This document shows, one piece after another, positions 8,604 through 18,471 of a stretch of DNA of 64,000 nucleotides (position 1 is its first letter; each line of letters begins with the position of its first letter). The stretch is from assembly GCA_002238505.1 (NCBI GenBank), contig MPMM01000006.1:81265-145264 (forward strand), read 5' to 3'. The DNA comes from SAR202 cluster bacterium bin22 (GTDB taxonomy: Bacteria; Chloroflexota; Dehalococcoidia; Lucifugimonadales; UBA3495). Made by a program: the position numbers and the translations under genes. Under the pieces are notes generated by a model. It was given only the letters and a program-made list of their open reading frames with translations. It made no database searches and was not told where the DNA came from.

Positions 8604-9487
8604 TTGCTGTTTAACCGGATTTTCCGTGAAAGGGCGCTGCAGCGGCGGGGCCGGCAAGAACCGCTGGACGACCTGTTGCAGATTACGGCGCCCCATGAGT
8701 GGCTGATATTTGCCGGGTTGGCAGTCATGCTCGTGGTCTTCATAGCCTTTGGCTTGTTCGGGCGGGTGGACCGCGCCGTTTCTTACGAGGCGGTCCTGGC
8801 CTTTCCCGGCGAACATCACTACCTGGCCGCGCCCGTGTCGGGCACCGTAACGGATGTACTCGTAGGTGAGGCCGACACCGTTGCCCCGGGGCAGATCATA
8901 GCCTATGTGCAGACCTTCCTGGCACAGTACCGGGAATCGGTCATTGTGGAAGTCATCGATACCCTGGAGGGTAGCGAGCAGTTAACGGAAGGCGCCCGGG
9001 ATGAATTGCTGCTGACACTGCTGGCTGCCGGATGGACAGCTGATCCCTTGAACGAGATCGTCAGCCCCATTAGTGGCAGAATCGTGTCCCTGGATCTCAC
9101 GGCAGGCCAGCCGGTGTCGGCAGGGGACCCCATCGGGCTCGTATTCCTGGAATCGACCGGCCCCCCGAAAGTAGTGGCTTTCGTTTCACCGGTTGACGCC
9201 GGGCGCCTTCATGCCGGCATGTCAGCTTCGGTTACCGTGGCCGGCCCAGCCGGCGCCTTTGACCGGGTTTTTCGGGGAAAGGTGGCAGAGGTATCTCCCC
9301 GGGCGAAATCGCCCCCAAATGGTTGTTAGATCAGGGCCTGACCGTACCTGTTGAACCTCATTTGCTGCGCGTGGCCCTATCGGTTACCGACACAGACCTT
9401 CCAGCCGCAGGCTCCGGTGTCTCCCTGCGCATCGTGCTGGAGCGCGTATCGGTGGCATCTTTGCTGGTGCCTGGGGGCAGCGGTTGA
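8604..9487 (+). CDS. NHLM-type secretion protein (HlyD-like adaptor), one frameshift
   Basis: A periplasmic adaptor (membrane-fusion) protein of the NHLM bacteriocin export class. The N terminus (LFRERALQ-like start, then DDLLQITAPHEWL) precedes one membrane segment (about residues 36-55). Next comes a lipoyl/barrel-sandwich region (APVSGTVTDVLV ... SPISGRIVSLDL) and a beta-barrel end. The first frame stops at 9327-9329, but adding one base in the C/G run near 9300-9305 continues it as EIAPKWLLDQGLTVPVEPHL to VPGGSG and a TGA at 9485-9487. That is the expected end of this family. TTG 8604 follows a purine-rich GGGAGAG. The stop overlaps the start of the exporter by 4 nt, so the genes form one operon. 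The frameshift may be real decay or a base error. Confidence 0.75.
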
Positions 9488-11687
9488 CGGTCTTCCCCGC
9501 CCTGAACCGAATGTGGCGGCGGTCAAGGGTGCATACGCCGCTCATGCTGCAGCAGGAGGAGACCGAATGCGGCGCTGTCTCCTTGGGCATAGTCCTGGCG
9601 TACTTTGGTCGCTGGGTCCCCCTGGAAGACCTGCGGGAGGCTTACGCCGTTAAACGGGATGGCTGCGACGCCGCCGACATTGCGCGAGCGGCCCGACACT
9701 ACGGCCTGAAGGTCCAGGGCTGGCGCCGTGAACCCGAGCAACTGCGGGACATGGACCTGCCCATTATAGTTTTCTGGGAGTTTAATCATTTCCTGGTCCT
9801 GGAAGGTTTTCGGGGCGGGAACTACCTCGTGAACGACCCGGCCAACGGCTACCGAGTAATCGACGAGGTAGAGTTCGACCAGGATTTCACGGGCGTGGTG
9901 CTGAGCTTCCAGCGAGGTCCACATTTCCGTCCAGGAGGCTCCCGCCCGGGTATCCCTCCCCGTCTTTGGCCCTGGCTCAGGGAGGTCACCGGCCCCCTGG
10001 CCTTCGCGTTATGTTGTGGATTGGCCCTCTCGATTCCGGCCCTTGCTTTGCCGCTCTTCCTAAGCTTTTTCGTGGACCACATTCTGATTGGCGGCGACAC
10101 CTCCTGGGCCACGGCCGTTATTGCGGGTCTTATGCTTTCCGGGGTCCTGGTCTATCTGCTCACCTGGCTGAGGCAGCGATGCTTCAGGCTGCTTGCAGTA
10201 CGACTGTCTGTCGAACACGCAGACCGGTTTATCAGGCGCTTGTTCCGCATGAGAATGGGCTTTTTCATCCAACGGTATTCCGGCGACCTTGCTTCTCGCC
10301 TTCAGCTAATTGACGGCATTGCCGTAGTCGCGACTACACAGTTCGTAGGAGTCATTATCGAACTGATTGCCAGCGCTGTTTTCCTGGCAGTCATGTTCTG
10401 GTACGACCCACTGCTTGCGGGCGTGGTTGCCGCCCTGGGGGTGGCCAGCGTGGCGACTAAACGCCTGATAACCCGTTCCCGCGTGGGGGAGAACCGACGC
10501 CTCCAGCGCGAGCAGGGCAAGCTCCAGGGCATAAGCATGTACGGCTTGAGAGGCATCGACACGATTCAGGCAGTATCGGCGGAGAATGACTTCTTTGTCC
10601 ACTGGACCGGTTACCAGGCCCGGGAGCTCCGGGCTCGGCAGCGGTTCGCCGAACTCGGGCACGTTATCACTTCCCTCCCTGGCCTGTTCCTCATCGCCGG
10701 CAACGCCGCGGTTATCGGCATCGGTGGCTGGCGAGTCATGGAGGGTCACATGTCCCTGGGGGTAATGATTGCGTTCTATGTCCTGGCCGCCAACTTCCTC
10801 CTGCCCATCGGCCGCCTGGTGCAATTTGCGGACCTGTTCCAGATACTGGAAGCCAACCTGCAACGGCTTGAAGATGTTCTGGATGCCCCCGAGGACGATT
10901 TCTTCCAGAGCCGCCCCGACCGGTCCGCGAACGGCGAAGGCGTTTCACTCGACAGGCAGTTGCGACTGAGCGGTCGCCTGGAATTGCGCCAGGTGAGCTT
11001 TGGTTACAAGGCCAACCGTCAGCCTCTGCTGGACGACTTCTGCCTTTCCATCGAACCGTGCCAGCGTGTTGCCGTGGTAGGCCCTTCCGGGTCGGGCAAG
11101 TCCACTCTGGCGCAGCTTGTAGCGGGTATCCATCATCCATGGACGGGCGAAATCCTGCTGGACGGCCACCCTCGGGCTGACATTTCCCGCGACCTGATGA
11201 CCAACTCGGTCTCCATGGTTGACCAGCGTATCTTCCTGTTCGCAACTTCCATACGGGAGAATCTCACAATGTGGAACCCTGAGATTCCTGACCAGTCCGT
11301 CGTTGCCGAGGCCGAGGACGCCTCCATTCATGAGGACATTCTGGCCCGGGCTTATGGGTAAGACTCTCCGGTTGAAGAGGGTGGGCGCAACTTCAGCGGT
11401 GGCCAGCGGCAGCGACTGGAGATTGCCGCGCCCTTGTGAGCAACCCCTCGCTCCTGATTCTGGACGAGGCAACCAGCATGCTGGATCCAGTAACGGAGCA
11501 GCGAATTGATGATGCATTGCGCCGTCGGGGTTGTAGCTGCCTCATAGTGGCCCACAGGCTGAGTACCATAAGGGACTGCGACCTGATTGTTGTCCTGGAC
11601 AGGGGAAAGGAAGTACAGCGCGGTACTCACCGTCAACTCATGGCCGAAACGGAGCGCCTGTACCGCCGACTGATGGAGGTGGAGTAG
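9484..11687 (+). CDS. NHLM peptidase/ABC exporter (C39-TM-ATPase), interrupted
   Basis: A bacteriocin processing exporter. The C39 cysteine peptidase at residues 1-135 has Cys29 ([11 protein letters not shown]), His102 (FNHFLVLEG) and Asp118 (VNDPANGY), so it could cut leaders after Gly-Gly. A six-helix ABC membrane domain follows (about 160-450). The ATPase has Walker [10 protein letters not shown], a Q-loop (VDQRIFLF), signature FSGGQRQR, Walker [10 protein letters not shown] and the H-loop AHRLST. The frame is broken twice within the ATPase: an in-frame TAA at 11359-11361, where a Tyr is expected in GYDSP, and a one-base loss near 11432 (IA-ARAL). The second piece (to 11687) is otherwise intact. 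The TTG start overlaps the adaptor stop. Confidence 0.8.
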
Positions 11688-11692
11688 GAGCA

Positions 11693-14617
11693 ATGGTTGG
11701 GGGAAATCTTGATGGCTCGCCTCCAGATCGGCTGCTGGAAGTCGCTATGTCCCGTGGCCAACGCTTCATGGGCGGCGGCAACCATCCCATCCAGCTTTGG
11801 GGACACGATGCCTTCTGGCTAATTGTTAGGGGTTCTGTGGACGTATTCGCAGCCCGCATGGGAGAGGACGGCGTTCCAGCCGAATTCAACCACCTGCTCA
11901 GGGCCGGGCCGGGAAGGCTCGTTTTCCCCCTGTCCCATGAGTCGGGCCTCAAGGCGCTGGTGGTCAAGGGACTGCCCGATTCCGAACTGTGGAAAGTTCC
12001 CTTCGACGCGCTCAACGAGACAGGGCTGGACACCAGGATAGTCGAACAGGTAAACGCCTGGGTAAGTGAAGTTTCCGAGTCCGTAGTCCAGGCCGTAACC
12101 TACCGTCTCCGCATGGACCTTAGCCTGAACCTCGGCGACTCAGAAGAGGTTGTGGGGGGCGCTACGATCACCGCCCATCATGGCGTCTTGTGGATGTCCA
12201 GCCAGGACGGCGAGCTTGAGTTCCTGGGGACCGAGGAACTTGAACCTTCCGGCTCCGGAATGGTCCCTGTAACCGCCCTGAGTTGGGTGGTCCAAAATCG
12301 TACGGCGTCGGTGAAAGCCGCCAGCACGAGGGAACTGTACCTGAAAGGTCAAATTCTCGACGCCCTGATGGAATTCAACCGGCTGGCCATGAGGGCGCAC
12401 GACACCAACCGGGCACTGGCCCTTGCGGATGTTTTCAACTTCAGGACCGCCAGCGCCCTACACAGGCAATTAAGCGAGGAGCGGGCACGCCGGAGTCTGT
12501 TCAGTGTATTGAGCGGACAGCCCCCTCGCATGGAGGGTGATTCGGCCTTATGGCGAGTCCTTGAGCAAGTGGGGAGCCACGAGAGCATCCAGTTTCGCGG
12601 GCCACCCCGTACAGGACAGAGTGCATCTTACGACAATGAGACAACTCTGGATGAAATTATAAACTCGTCGGGTGTCCGTGCCCGCAGCGTTGCCCTCCGG
12701 CATCACCAGCGGTGGTGGCTGAGCGACAGCGGTGCAATGCTGGCCTTCCGCAGGGAGGACGGCTCCCCGGTCGCGCTGCTTCCGGGGGCAACGGGGCGTT
12801 ATGTCATGTTTGACCCGCAAACCCAGGGGTCAATGGCCCTCAATGCCCGGCGCGCGGCCGCCCTGAGCCCCAGGGCTCACTTTTTCTATCGCCCGTTGCC
12901 GGACCGAGGGCACGGCCGCATCGCACTACTCCTGGGCATGGTGTTCAACCGGGCCCTGGGAGACTTGCTGCGCCTGTTCGTCGCAGGAGTGTTTTCCGGA
13001 CTTGCGATGCTGGCGCCGGCGGTGCTGCTGGGCATATTCGTCAGACAGGTCCTTCCCTCGGGGGACTTGCAAATGTTGGCAATGGTGGCCTTGGCTACGC
13101 TGCTAATAGGACTGGCTTTCACGCTCCTGAATATGCTAAAGGGAACTGCCCTGATGCGAGTGGAAGGACGGGCCGCCGCCCGCATCAGCGCTGCCATTTG
13201 GGACCGACTGCTGGTTCTGCCGTCAGCATTTTTCCGGCGGTTCACCGTCGGCGATTTGGGAAGTAGGGCCATGGGCTTTCAGTACCTGCGGGACCAGGTT
13301 GCAGGCGTTGTCGTCGGTGCATTCCTTTCCCTGATTTTTCTCCTTACGGCTTTTGTTATCCTCCTCTTGTACGACACCGTCTTGGGGGCACTGGGCCTAT
13401 CCATGGGGCTGTTTTCCCTGGCCCTTACGGTTTTTCTGGGGCTTAGGCAGATGCCCTACCACCGTGCATACCTGGCGACCTCGCGACGCCTGACTGGAGT
13501 GCTCCTCCAGCTGATCAGCGGCGTAGCCAAGTTGCGGGTCAGCGGCGCGGAGCCCTCGGCTTTCGCCATGGGGGCCACCAGCTACCGGGAGCAGAAGCAT
13601 ACCGAGATGAAGCTGGGAGCCCTGAACGAGCATGCTCATAGCATTCACGGCGGCCGCTCCATCCTTTGCCATGGCAGGGCTGCTCCTGGTGGGACTGTAC
13701 CGCAGCGACCACGGCCTTGCGGTGGGCAGCTTCCTAACCGCTTATGCCGCCTTCATGGTCTTCTACGGCGCGGTAGCCCAGTTCGGGCCCTCATTCTCCG
13801 GCATCGCCTCCATCCTGCCAACCATCGAGCAAGCCGAACCCATCTTCGCAGAAAGCCCCAGGAGGACAACCGCAGGAGCCCTCATGATCGACCTGAAGGG
13901 CGAATTGCGCATAGACCCGTTACCTTTCGATACACGGAAGACGGCCCCTTGGTCCTTCAGGACGTCTCGCTGCACGCCCGTCCCGGCGAATTCATTGCGT
14001 TGGTGGGAGAGTCGGGTTCCGGCAAGAGGACCCTGCTTCGCCTGGCCCTGGGATTGGAAAGTCCCCAGTCTGGCGTCATGTACTACGACGGCCACGATCT
14101 GGGGAGGCTCAACCGTCAAGCAGTGCGTAACGGCGTGGGCATGGTCGTACAGGATGCCTCCCTTCGTCCGCAGACGATTCTGGACAACATTATCGGGACT
14201 GGCAACGACCTTACCGTCGAGAACGCCTGGGAAGCCGCCCGTCTGGCCGCGGTGGACGTCGACATTGCGGAGATGCCAATGGGCATGTACACGATCACTT
14301 CCGAGGGTTCTTCAGCATTTTCTGGAGGGCAGACCCAGCGCATCATGCTAACCGCCGCCCTGGTCCGTAACCCCAGCGTGCTGCTGCTGGACGAGGCCAC
14401 CAACTGGCTAGACAATGAGACTCAGACCAGGGTCATGGAGGAGATCGAAAAACTCTCCGTGACTCGCATCGTGAGCGCCCACCGACTCTCGACCATTCAG
14501 CGGGCTAATCGCATCTACGTCCTGGAAGAGGGACGGGTGATTCAGCGGGGGACATTCGAGGAGTTAAGGGAGCAGGAGGGTGTGTTCCGGGAGATGGTTC
14601 TTCGTCAGATAGCTTGA
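11693..14617 (+). CDS. NHLM second ABC exporter with N-terminal sensor-like domain
   Basis: The second ABC transporter characteristic of NHLM systems. It has a cyclic-nucleotide-binding-like N-terminal region of about 400 residues, a membrane domain (about 410-690) and an ATPase. Signature FSGGQTQR, Walker B LLLDEATNWLD and H-loop SAHRLST are present. Two peculiarities stand out. Between about 13630 and 13917 the long ORF runs in the wrong frame (roughly residues 647-741). The correct sequence (MLIAFTAAAPSFAMAGLLLV ... LKGELRID) lies in another frame, so two compensating indels restored the ORF. Also, Walker A reads GESGSGKRT: the Ser after Lys is replaced by Arg (codon 14027-14029). It starts 5 bp after the C39 exporter. 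Function is doubtful if the lesions are real. Confidence 0.75.
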   Translation: MVGGNLDGSPPDRLLEVAMSRGQRFMGGGNHPIQLWGHDAFWLIVRGSVDVFAARMGEDGVPAEFNHLLRAGPGRLVFPLSHESGLKALVVKGLPDSELWKVPFDALNETGLDTRIVEQVNAWVSEVSESVVQAVTYRLRMDLSLNLGDSEEVVGGATITAHHGVLWMSSQDGELEFLGTEELEPSGSGMVPVTALSWVVQNRTASVKAASTRELYLKGQILDALMEFNRLAMRAHDTNRALALADVFNFRTASALHRQLSEERARRSLFSVLSGQPPRMEGDSALWRVLEQVGSHESIQFRGPPRTGQSASYDNETTLDEIINSSGVRARSVALRHHQRWWLSDSGAMLAFRREDGSPVALLPGATGRYVMFDPQTQGSMALNARRAAALSPRAHFFYRPLPDRGHGRIALLLGMVFNRALGDLLRLFVAGVFSGLAMLAPAVLLGIFVRQVLPSGDLQMLAMVALATLLIGLAFTLLNMLKGTALMRVEGRAAARISAAIWDRLLVLPSAFFRRFTVGDLGSRAMGFQYLRDQVAGVVVGAFLSLIFLLTAFVILLLYDTVLGALGLSMGLFSLALTVFLGLRQMPYHRAYLATSRRLTGVLLQLISGVAKLRVSGAEPSAFAMGATSYREQKHTEMKLGALNEHAHSIHGGRSILCHGRAAPGGTVPQRPRPCGGQLPNRLCRLHGLLRRGSPVRALILRHRLHPANHRASRTHLRRKPQEDNRRSPHDRPEGRIAHRPVTFRYTEDGPLVLQDVSLHARPGEFIALVGESGSGKRTLLRLALGLESPQSGVMYYDGHDLGRLNRQAVRNGVGMVVQDASLRPQTILDNIIGTGNDLTVENAWEAARLAAVDVDIAEMPMGMYTITSEGSSAFSGGQTQRIMLTAALVRNPSVLLLDEATNWLDNETQTRVMEEIEKLSVTRIVSAHRLSTIQRANRIYVLEEGRVIQRGTFEELREQEGVFREMVLRQIA

Positions 14618-14620
14618 TCT

Positions 14621-15755
14621 ATGACGTGTGGCCTGCCGCCCAATGCGTCCATCGCCGCTCGCGACATACCGGAGGTCCGGCCAATACCTGTGGAAACTGG
14701 CTACACTTCTCTGGGCAGCCTGCTGGCAGACATGCAAGGCTTGGTACCGACAGGTCTGATTGGAGAAGGCGGTTGGGAGAGGGTACAGGCGTTGACGACA
14801 CGCCTGCCCGCATGCGCCGCCGATGCGCGCTTCGGGTTTGAGTTCGACCTTTTCGACCCCAACACTACGGCCGACTTTTGTCTCCTCCTGATGCCCGGTT
14901 CGCCAATCACCGCCTTCTACGAGGGACAGACGGCAGCAACAGCGCCTTTGTTGGTGGGGCCAGGCTTTCGTAACTTTCTCAGGGGCCAGACCCGAGATGC
15001 CCAATCCCTTCTCAACCGCACAGGAGCCGGAATAATCCTGGAATATGACCTGGCGCAGACCCTTCCCGGACAGCACGGACCTCCAGGGGTGTTCATGGCG
15101 ACCTCCGGCTCAATTGACGGGCGGAAGGCGAGGCTTGACGGTGACCCCGCCCGGTTGGTCGCCGCATTGGAGTCAGTGGCAGGCTGGGACCCGGGCGCAA
15201 TTGACCTGGAGGAGGTCGAAAGGGTGCGGACGGCGGCGGCGGGCGCCTTTGTGGCTCAGGCCGGCGTAATGCCAGGCCGGGGCGGGCCTGCTGTGCGATT
15301 GATACTTCAAGGGATTACCACTGACGAACTGGAGGAGACTCTGAAGAGGCTGAAATGGTCCGGAGATTCATCGCTGGCAGCGGCGTGTCTATCGGACCTC
15401 TCCGAATTCATAGCTCTCCGGGCGGCGCTCAGCCTGGATGTTAGCTCCCGGGGAGTCTCACCCCCGCCTGGGGATGGAGATGTTCCGACCCACTGAGTGG
15501 TACCGGACGGACCCCTTGGGCTGGAAGTCCCTCATCGAACGTCTGATGGAGTACGGCTGGTGCCATTCCGCCAGAGCTGAAGCCCTGGCGGAATGGCCAC
15601 GTATTGAGACTTTCTTTGGCCGGGATGGCGTTTACCGGGTGCGCCAACTGCTCAACCATGTCAAGCTGGTATTTCACCGTGAAAATGTCAGCGTCAAAGG
15701 TTATGCGGCCATGAATGTGCGCCGGACTACCGGCAAGTGGAGCCCGACAGAGTAG
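14621..15755 (+). CDS. Unrecognised NHLM-associated protein, one frameshift
   Basis: The last gene of the export operon, starting 3 bp after the second exporter. The first frame (14621-15496) has ARFGFEFDLFDPNTTADF and a LPGQHGPPGVFMAT stretch. It runs to IALRAALSLDVSS and then loses sense. The overlapping frame supplies the expected continuation (PRLGMEMFRPTEWYRTDP, then LLNHVKLVFHRE and VKGYAAMN) to the stop at 15755. The break is near 15455-15470, in a GC-rich run. Rejoined, the protein would be about 378 residues, soluble, with no catalytic motif I can name. A role in peptide handling, immunity or modification would be inference from position only. Confidence 0.6.
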
Positions 15756-15761
15756 TTGACT

Positions 15762-16022
15762 CTAAAATCTATACATTTCAACGCCACCGCCAACCTGCGC
15801 CAGTTCTTCGGGTGTGAGTTGGTCACTGGGCGGCAGGGACAAGTGGGCGGAGGTAGGGCTATCCTCATGGACGAATATGGTGAACTCGTCGGGAATCTCA
15901 ACACCCAGCTCCGCCGAGACCGCCAACCTGGGATTCGCAATCAGGCTTGCTCTAAAGCCGGCGTCCTCGGTCGCTCTGGCCAAAATGTGGGCCTTCATTT
16001 CACTCACAGTCCTGATTTCCAA
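15762..16022 (-). CDS. NHLP-type RiPP precursor 2, minimal core
   Basis: An 86-residue precursor facing the export operon. The leader is a clear nitrile-hydratase-alpha-like NHLP leader: MKAHILARATEDAGFRASLI, then ELGVEIPDEFTIFVHEDSPT and HLSLPPSDQLTPEELAQVGG. After the double glycine only GVEMYRF remains, so the core would be six or seven residues. The start is TTG at 16022, preceded at 5 nt by a perfect GGAGGTG (16034-16028). The frame has no lesion, unlike the export genes opposite it. It ends 6 bp from the stop of the convergent operon. Confidence 0.82.
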   Translation of the reverse strand: MEIRTVSEMKAHILARATEDAGFRASLIANPRLAVSAELGVEIPDEFTIFVHEDSPTSAHLSLPPSDQLTPEELAQVGGGVEMYRF

Positions 16023-16027
16023 GATTT

Positions 16028-16034
16028 CACCTCC
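16028..16034 (-). promoter_or_regulatory. Ribosome binding site of RiPP precursor 2
   Basis: GGAGGTG on the minus strand, 5 nt before TTG 16022. It fixes the start of the short precursor and shows the TTG is used. Confidence 0.75.
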
Positions 16035-16759
16035 ACGATTTCCAGACTTCTCAAAGCGCTATGGCACTTGTTAGCGGCCGCAATATTTGAAGCTCGCCTC
16101 CCTGTCAACCTCAATGCCGAAGTTGCTAATAATTGCAAATTTTGGTTCGGTCACACGTCAAACCCCCAAAATTGACTCTGGGACAAAGCTGCCGGAGGAA
16201 AACCGTCGCTTCGCAGCCAAACCGGAGCCAACTATTGAAATGATGGTTCAAGGGGGGAGGTAAGAGTCCGGCAATAAGCCACTGACGGAGGGGGTTGGCA
16301 ACAGCTCCAGATATAGGGCGTTTGGTATGCCACAGTGGTTGATGGTTGCCAGAGCAGCCTCGATGGAAGTCATTATGTTTTACCGCTCTTGCTGTAGCAG
16401 TTACGTATGTTCTGGTAGATTGGCGTCATGGTTTCCAGGGGAGGTGCTCGGCAGATGGACGCAGGGATATGGCGGAAAGTGGGAATAAACTGACGGCGGC
16501 AGTTGAGGAATACCTCGCTGCCCCTGCGCCGCATTGGGGCGGCGGGATCAGTATTGGCGAGCTAACCTAGTATCCGCCCTCGAATTCAACACTGGATAAG
16601 GATCGTCCTGAAGTCCGGGCCTCAGCAATGTGGTACCGGTCTTATCCAGGTGGGCGCAGCTCTGCCAGAAGGTCCGACGTTGAAGCACAGGCTGGCCTGG
16701 TTGCTCCAACTCTCTTACCCAATCTTGGTGCATATGCAGGCAGGCCATGACGACACCGA
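16035..16759. other. Intergenic, no gene seen
   Basis: The DNA between RiPP precursor 2 and the binding protein holds only short ORFs without ribosome sites (for example 16346-16570). It must contain the promoter of precursor 2, but I could not single out convincing -35/-10 boxes. Confidence 0.5.
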
Positions 16760-17587
16760 TTAAAAGGTCCGAGCGTCCGGACCGAACCACTCCCTGATCA
16801 ATTCGTTCAGGGACCCATCCTCTTTCATAGAGGTGATAGCCCGGTTTAACTCTTCCTTTAAATCAACATCAGCTTCCCTAATGCCGACCCCGACCCCGGC
16901 TCCAATGTACACTTCAGGCCCAACGATGTTCAACTTGTTTCCATACTGAGCCATACTTTCACGGACGAACCTGGAGTCAGCAAAGACGACGTCGGCCTCT
17001 CCTCTCAACAGGGCATCCATTGCACTGGGCACCAGGTCGTATAACGAATGGTCGAAACCCTCCCTGGCCAAGTATTCGGAATGAATCGTGGCTCTTTGGG
17101 CAGCCACATGCACGCCAGCCCCTTCGGTGGGTTGATTCAACCTGGCTCCAATTGCCGAGGCGCCGGGACCGGACTGCGCAACATAGACCGAAGGACTGGG
17201 CGGGACGTAGGGCTGCGTGAAGTCTATGAGCTTGTCCCGCTCCTCGGTTATCGTCATACCGGCGATAATGACGTCGAACCGTTCGTCCACGAGAGCGGCT
17301 ATGATCGACTCCCAGCCGTGGACCTCCCAGACACATTCGAATTCAGCTCTCCGACACAACTCGTCACCCATCGCCCGCTCGAACCCAATGATTTCACCGG
17401 CCTCATTCAGGTCATTGTAGGGAGGGTAAGCTCCTTCCGTAGCTATCTTCACGGGCTGAGACGTGGCGCCACAGGCCAGGTTCGCAGACATGAACACCAT
17501 GATTATCGTGGTCAGGAACCACAATGTTGGCGCGGAGTTGGTTGCTGAGAAAGCAGTTGCCATCGATAACTTGACTGGCATTGGCAC
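16760..17587 (-). CDS. Polar amino-acid-type ABC substrate-binding lipoprotein
   Basis: A family 3 solute-binding protein. After a signal peptide with a probable lipobox (SANLAC) the fold begins VKIATEGAYPPYNDLNEAGE and GFERAMGDELCRRAEFECVW, as in Lys/Arg/His/Gln-binding proteins. IIAGMTITEERDKLIDFTQP and ADVVFADSRF are the hinge and second-lobe motifs. The length (about 275 residues) is normal. It would hand a polar amino acid or similar small molecule to a membrane permease, but no permease or ATPase gene is nearby, so it is an orphan component or acts as a sensor-type receptor. The exact start is uncertain; no good ribosome site is seen before any of the N-terminal ATGs. Confidence 0.85.
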   Translation of the reverse strand: MPMPVKLSMATAFSATNSAPTLWFLTTIIMVFMSANLACGATSQPVKIATEGAYPPYNDLNEAGEIIGFERAMGDELCRRAEFECVWEVHGWESIIAALVDERFDVIIAGMTITEERDKLIDFTQPYVPPSPSVYVAQSGPGASAIGARLNQPTEGAGVHVAAQRATIHSEYLAREGFDHSLYDLVPSAMDALLRGEADVVFADSRFVRESMAQYGNKLNIVGPEVYIGAGVGVGIREADVDLKEELNRAITSMKEDGSLNELIREWFGPDARTF

Positions 17588-17934
17588 ACTATTCTGTCAA
17601 ACTAACCATTGCGCGTCCATCAGGAACGCGCCGGAATTCCCCTTGTCCGAGGGTAAGGTTACCTTCCTGTGCGTGGATTTCGGCGCTACGGCTTTCTTTC
17701 GCATGAAGCGGTTTCTCTGATCGCGTCTTGCTCCAACAAGCCCTGCTCAGTCCCACGCCTGGCTCTATCTTTGATAACCCTTTCTGGGATAGCCCCAAGT
17801 GATCAGCTCGCCTCTTGGCTGGCAACGCGCGGGGCGGTCTAGGCTGAGTTGGCCTGACATTGGCCAATCTCAATCCTGCCGCTCCGCGCGTCATTGAAAT
17901 CCAGCTTCTTTGCGGCAAGTCGTGCTTCCAGTGG

Positions 17935-18145
17935 CTATTCCGGAATCACAACCTGGGCCGGCAAGGACATCGAACCCTCCTTGCCGTCATTGCCCAGAGC
18001 CTGGACCCGGTAGAGGTACTTGGTCCCTGAGTTCACGTTGTTGTCCTTCCACGAGGTCTCCGTGTCCCCCTGTCATCCACCAGCACTTGGTAATTGTTCT
18101 CACTATCCGGAGCACGCCGCAGGATCCTGTACCCCGTGGAAAAGC
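17935..18145 (-). pseudogene. Fibronectin type III domain relic
   Basis: The minus strand reads TGYRILRRAPDSENNYQVLV, then after a one-base shift DTETSWKDNNVNSGTKYLYR and VQALGNDGKEGS to VVIPE-stop. This is the C-terminal half of an FN3 domain and the original end of a protein. No upstream part survives. It is a leftover of a modular surface protein. Confidence 0.6.
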
Positions 18146-18471
18146 ATTTTGTGCATCCCTCAGCATCATGCCTTTACCAATTGACTTCACTTTCAAATCT
18201 GTCTGGAAGCGACACGGCAGGTTAATTCGACAATCACCGCCCATAGCTTGAGAACGAAGCGTTCGAACCCGCTCTCTAAACAGGGCCCCTTTGTAATGCA
18301 GCGGATACATTTATAGGCTTGCAAAACGATATTATCACCCTATCCATCAAATTAGTGTATCTTTTTTACCTATTATGGTATTCTTTGTGTAACCGACCTG
18401 ATCAGACTGGGCAGGCATACCTCCAGGCTGGGCCGGCCGGAATCAAAGATCAGAAAGCGAAGGTGGAACAA

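Noticed and set aside
18319..18471. N-terminal extension of the hybrid kinase that looks like a membrane helix
   Set aside because: No ribosome site at 18319, no such segment in the paralogue, and a good site precedes TTG 18472.
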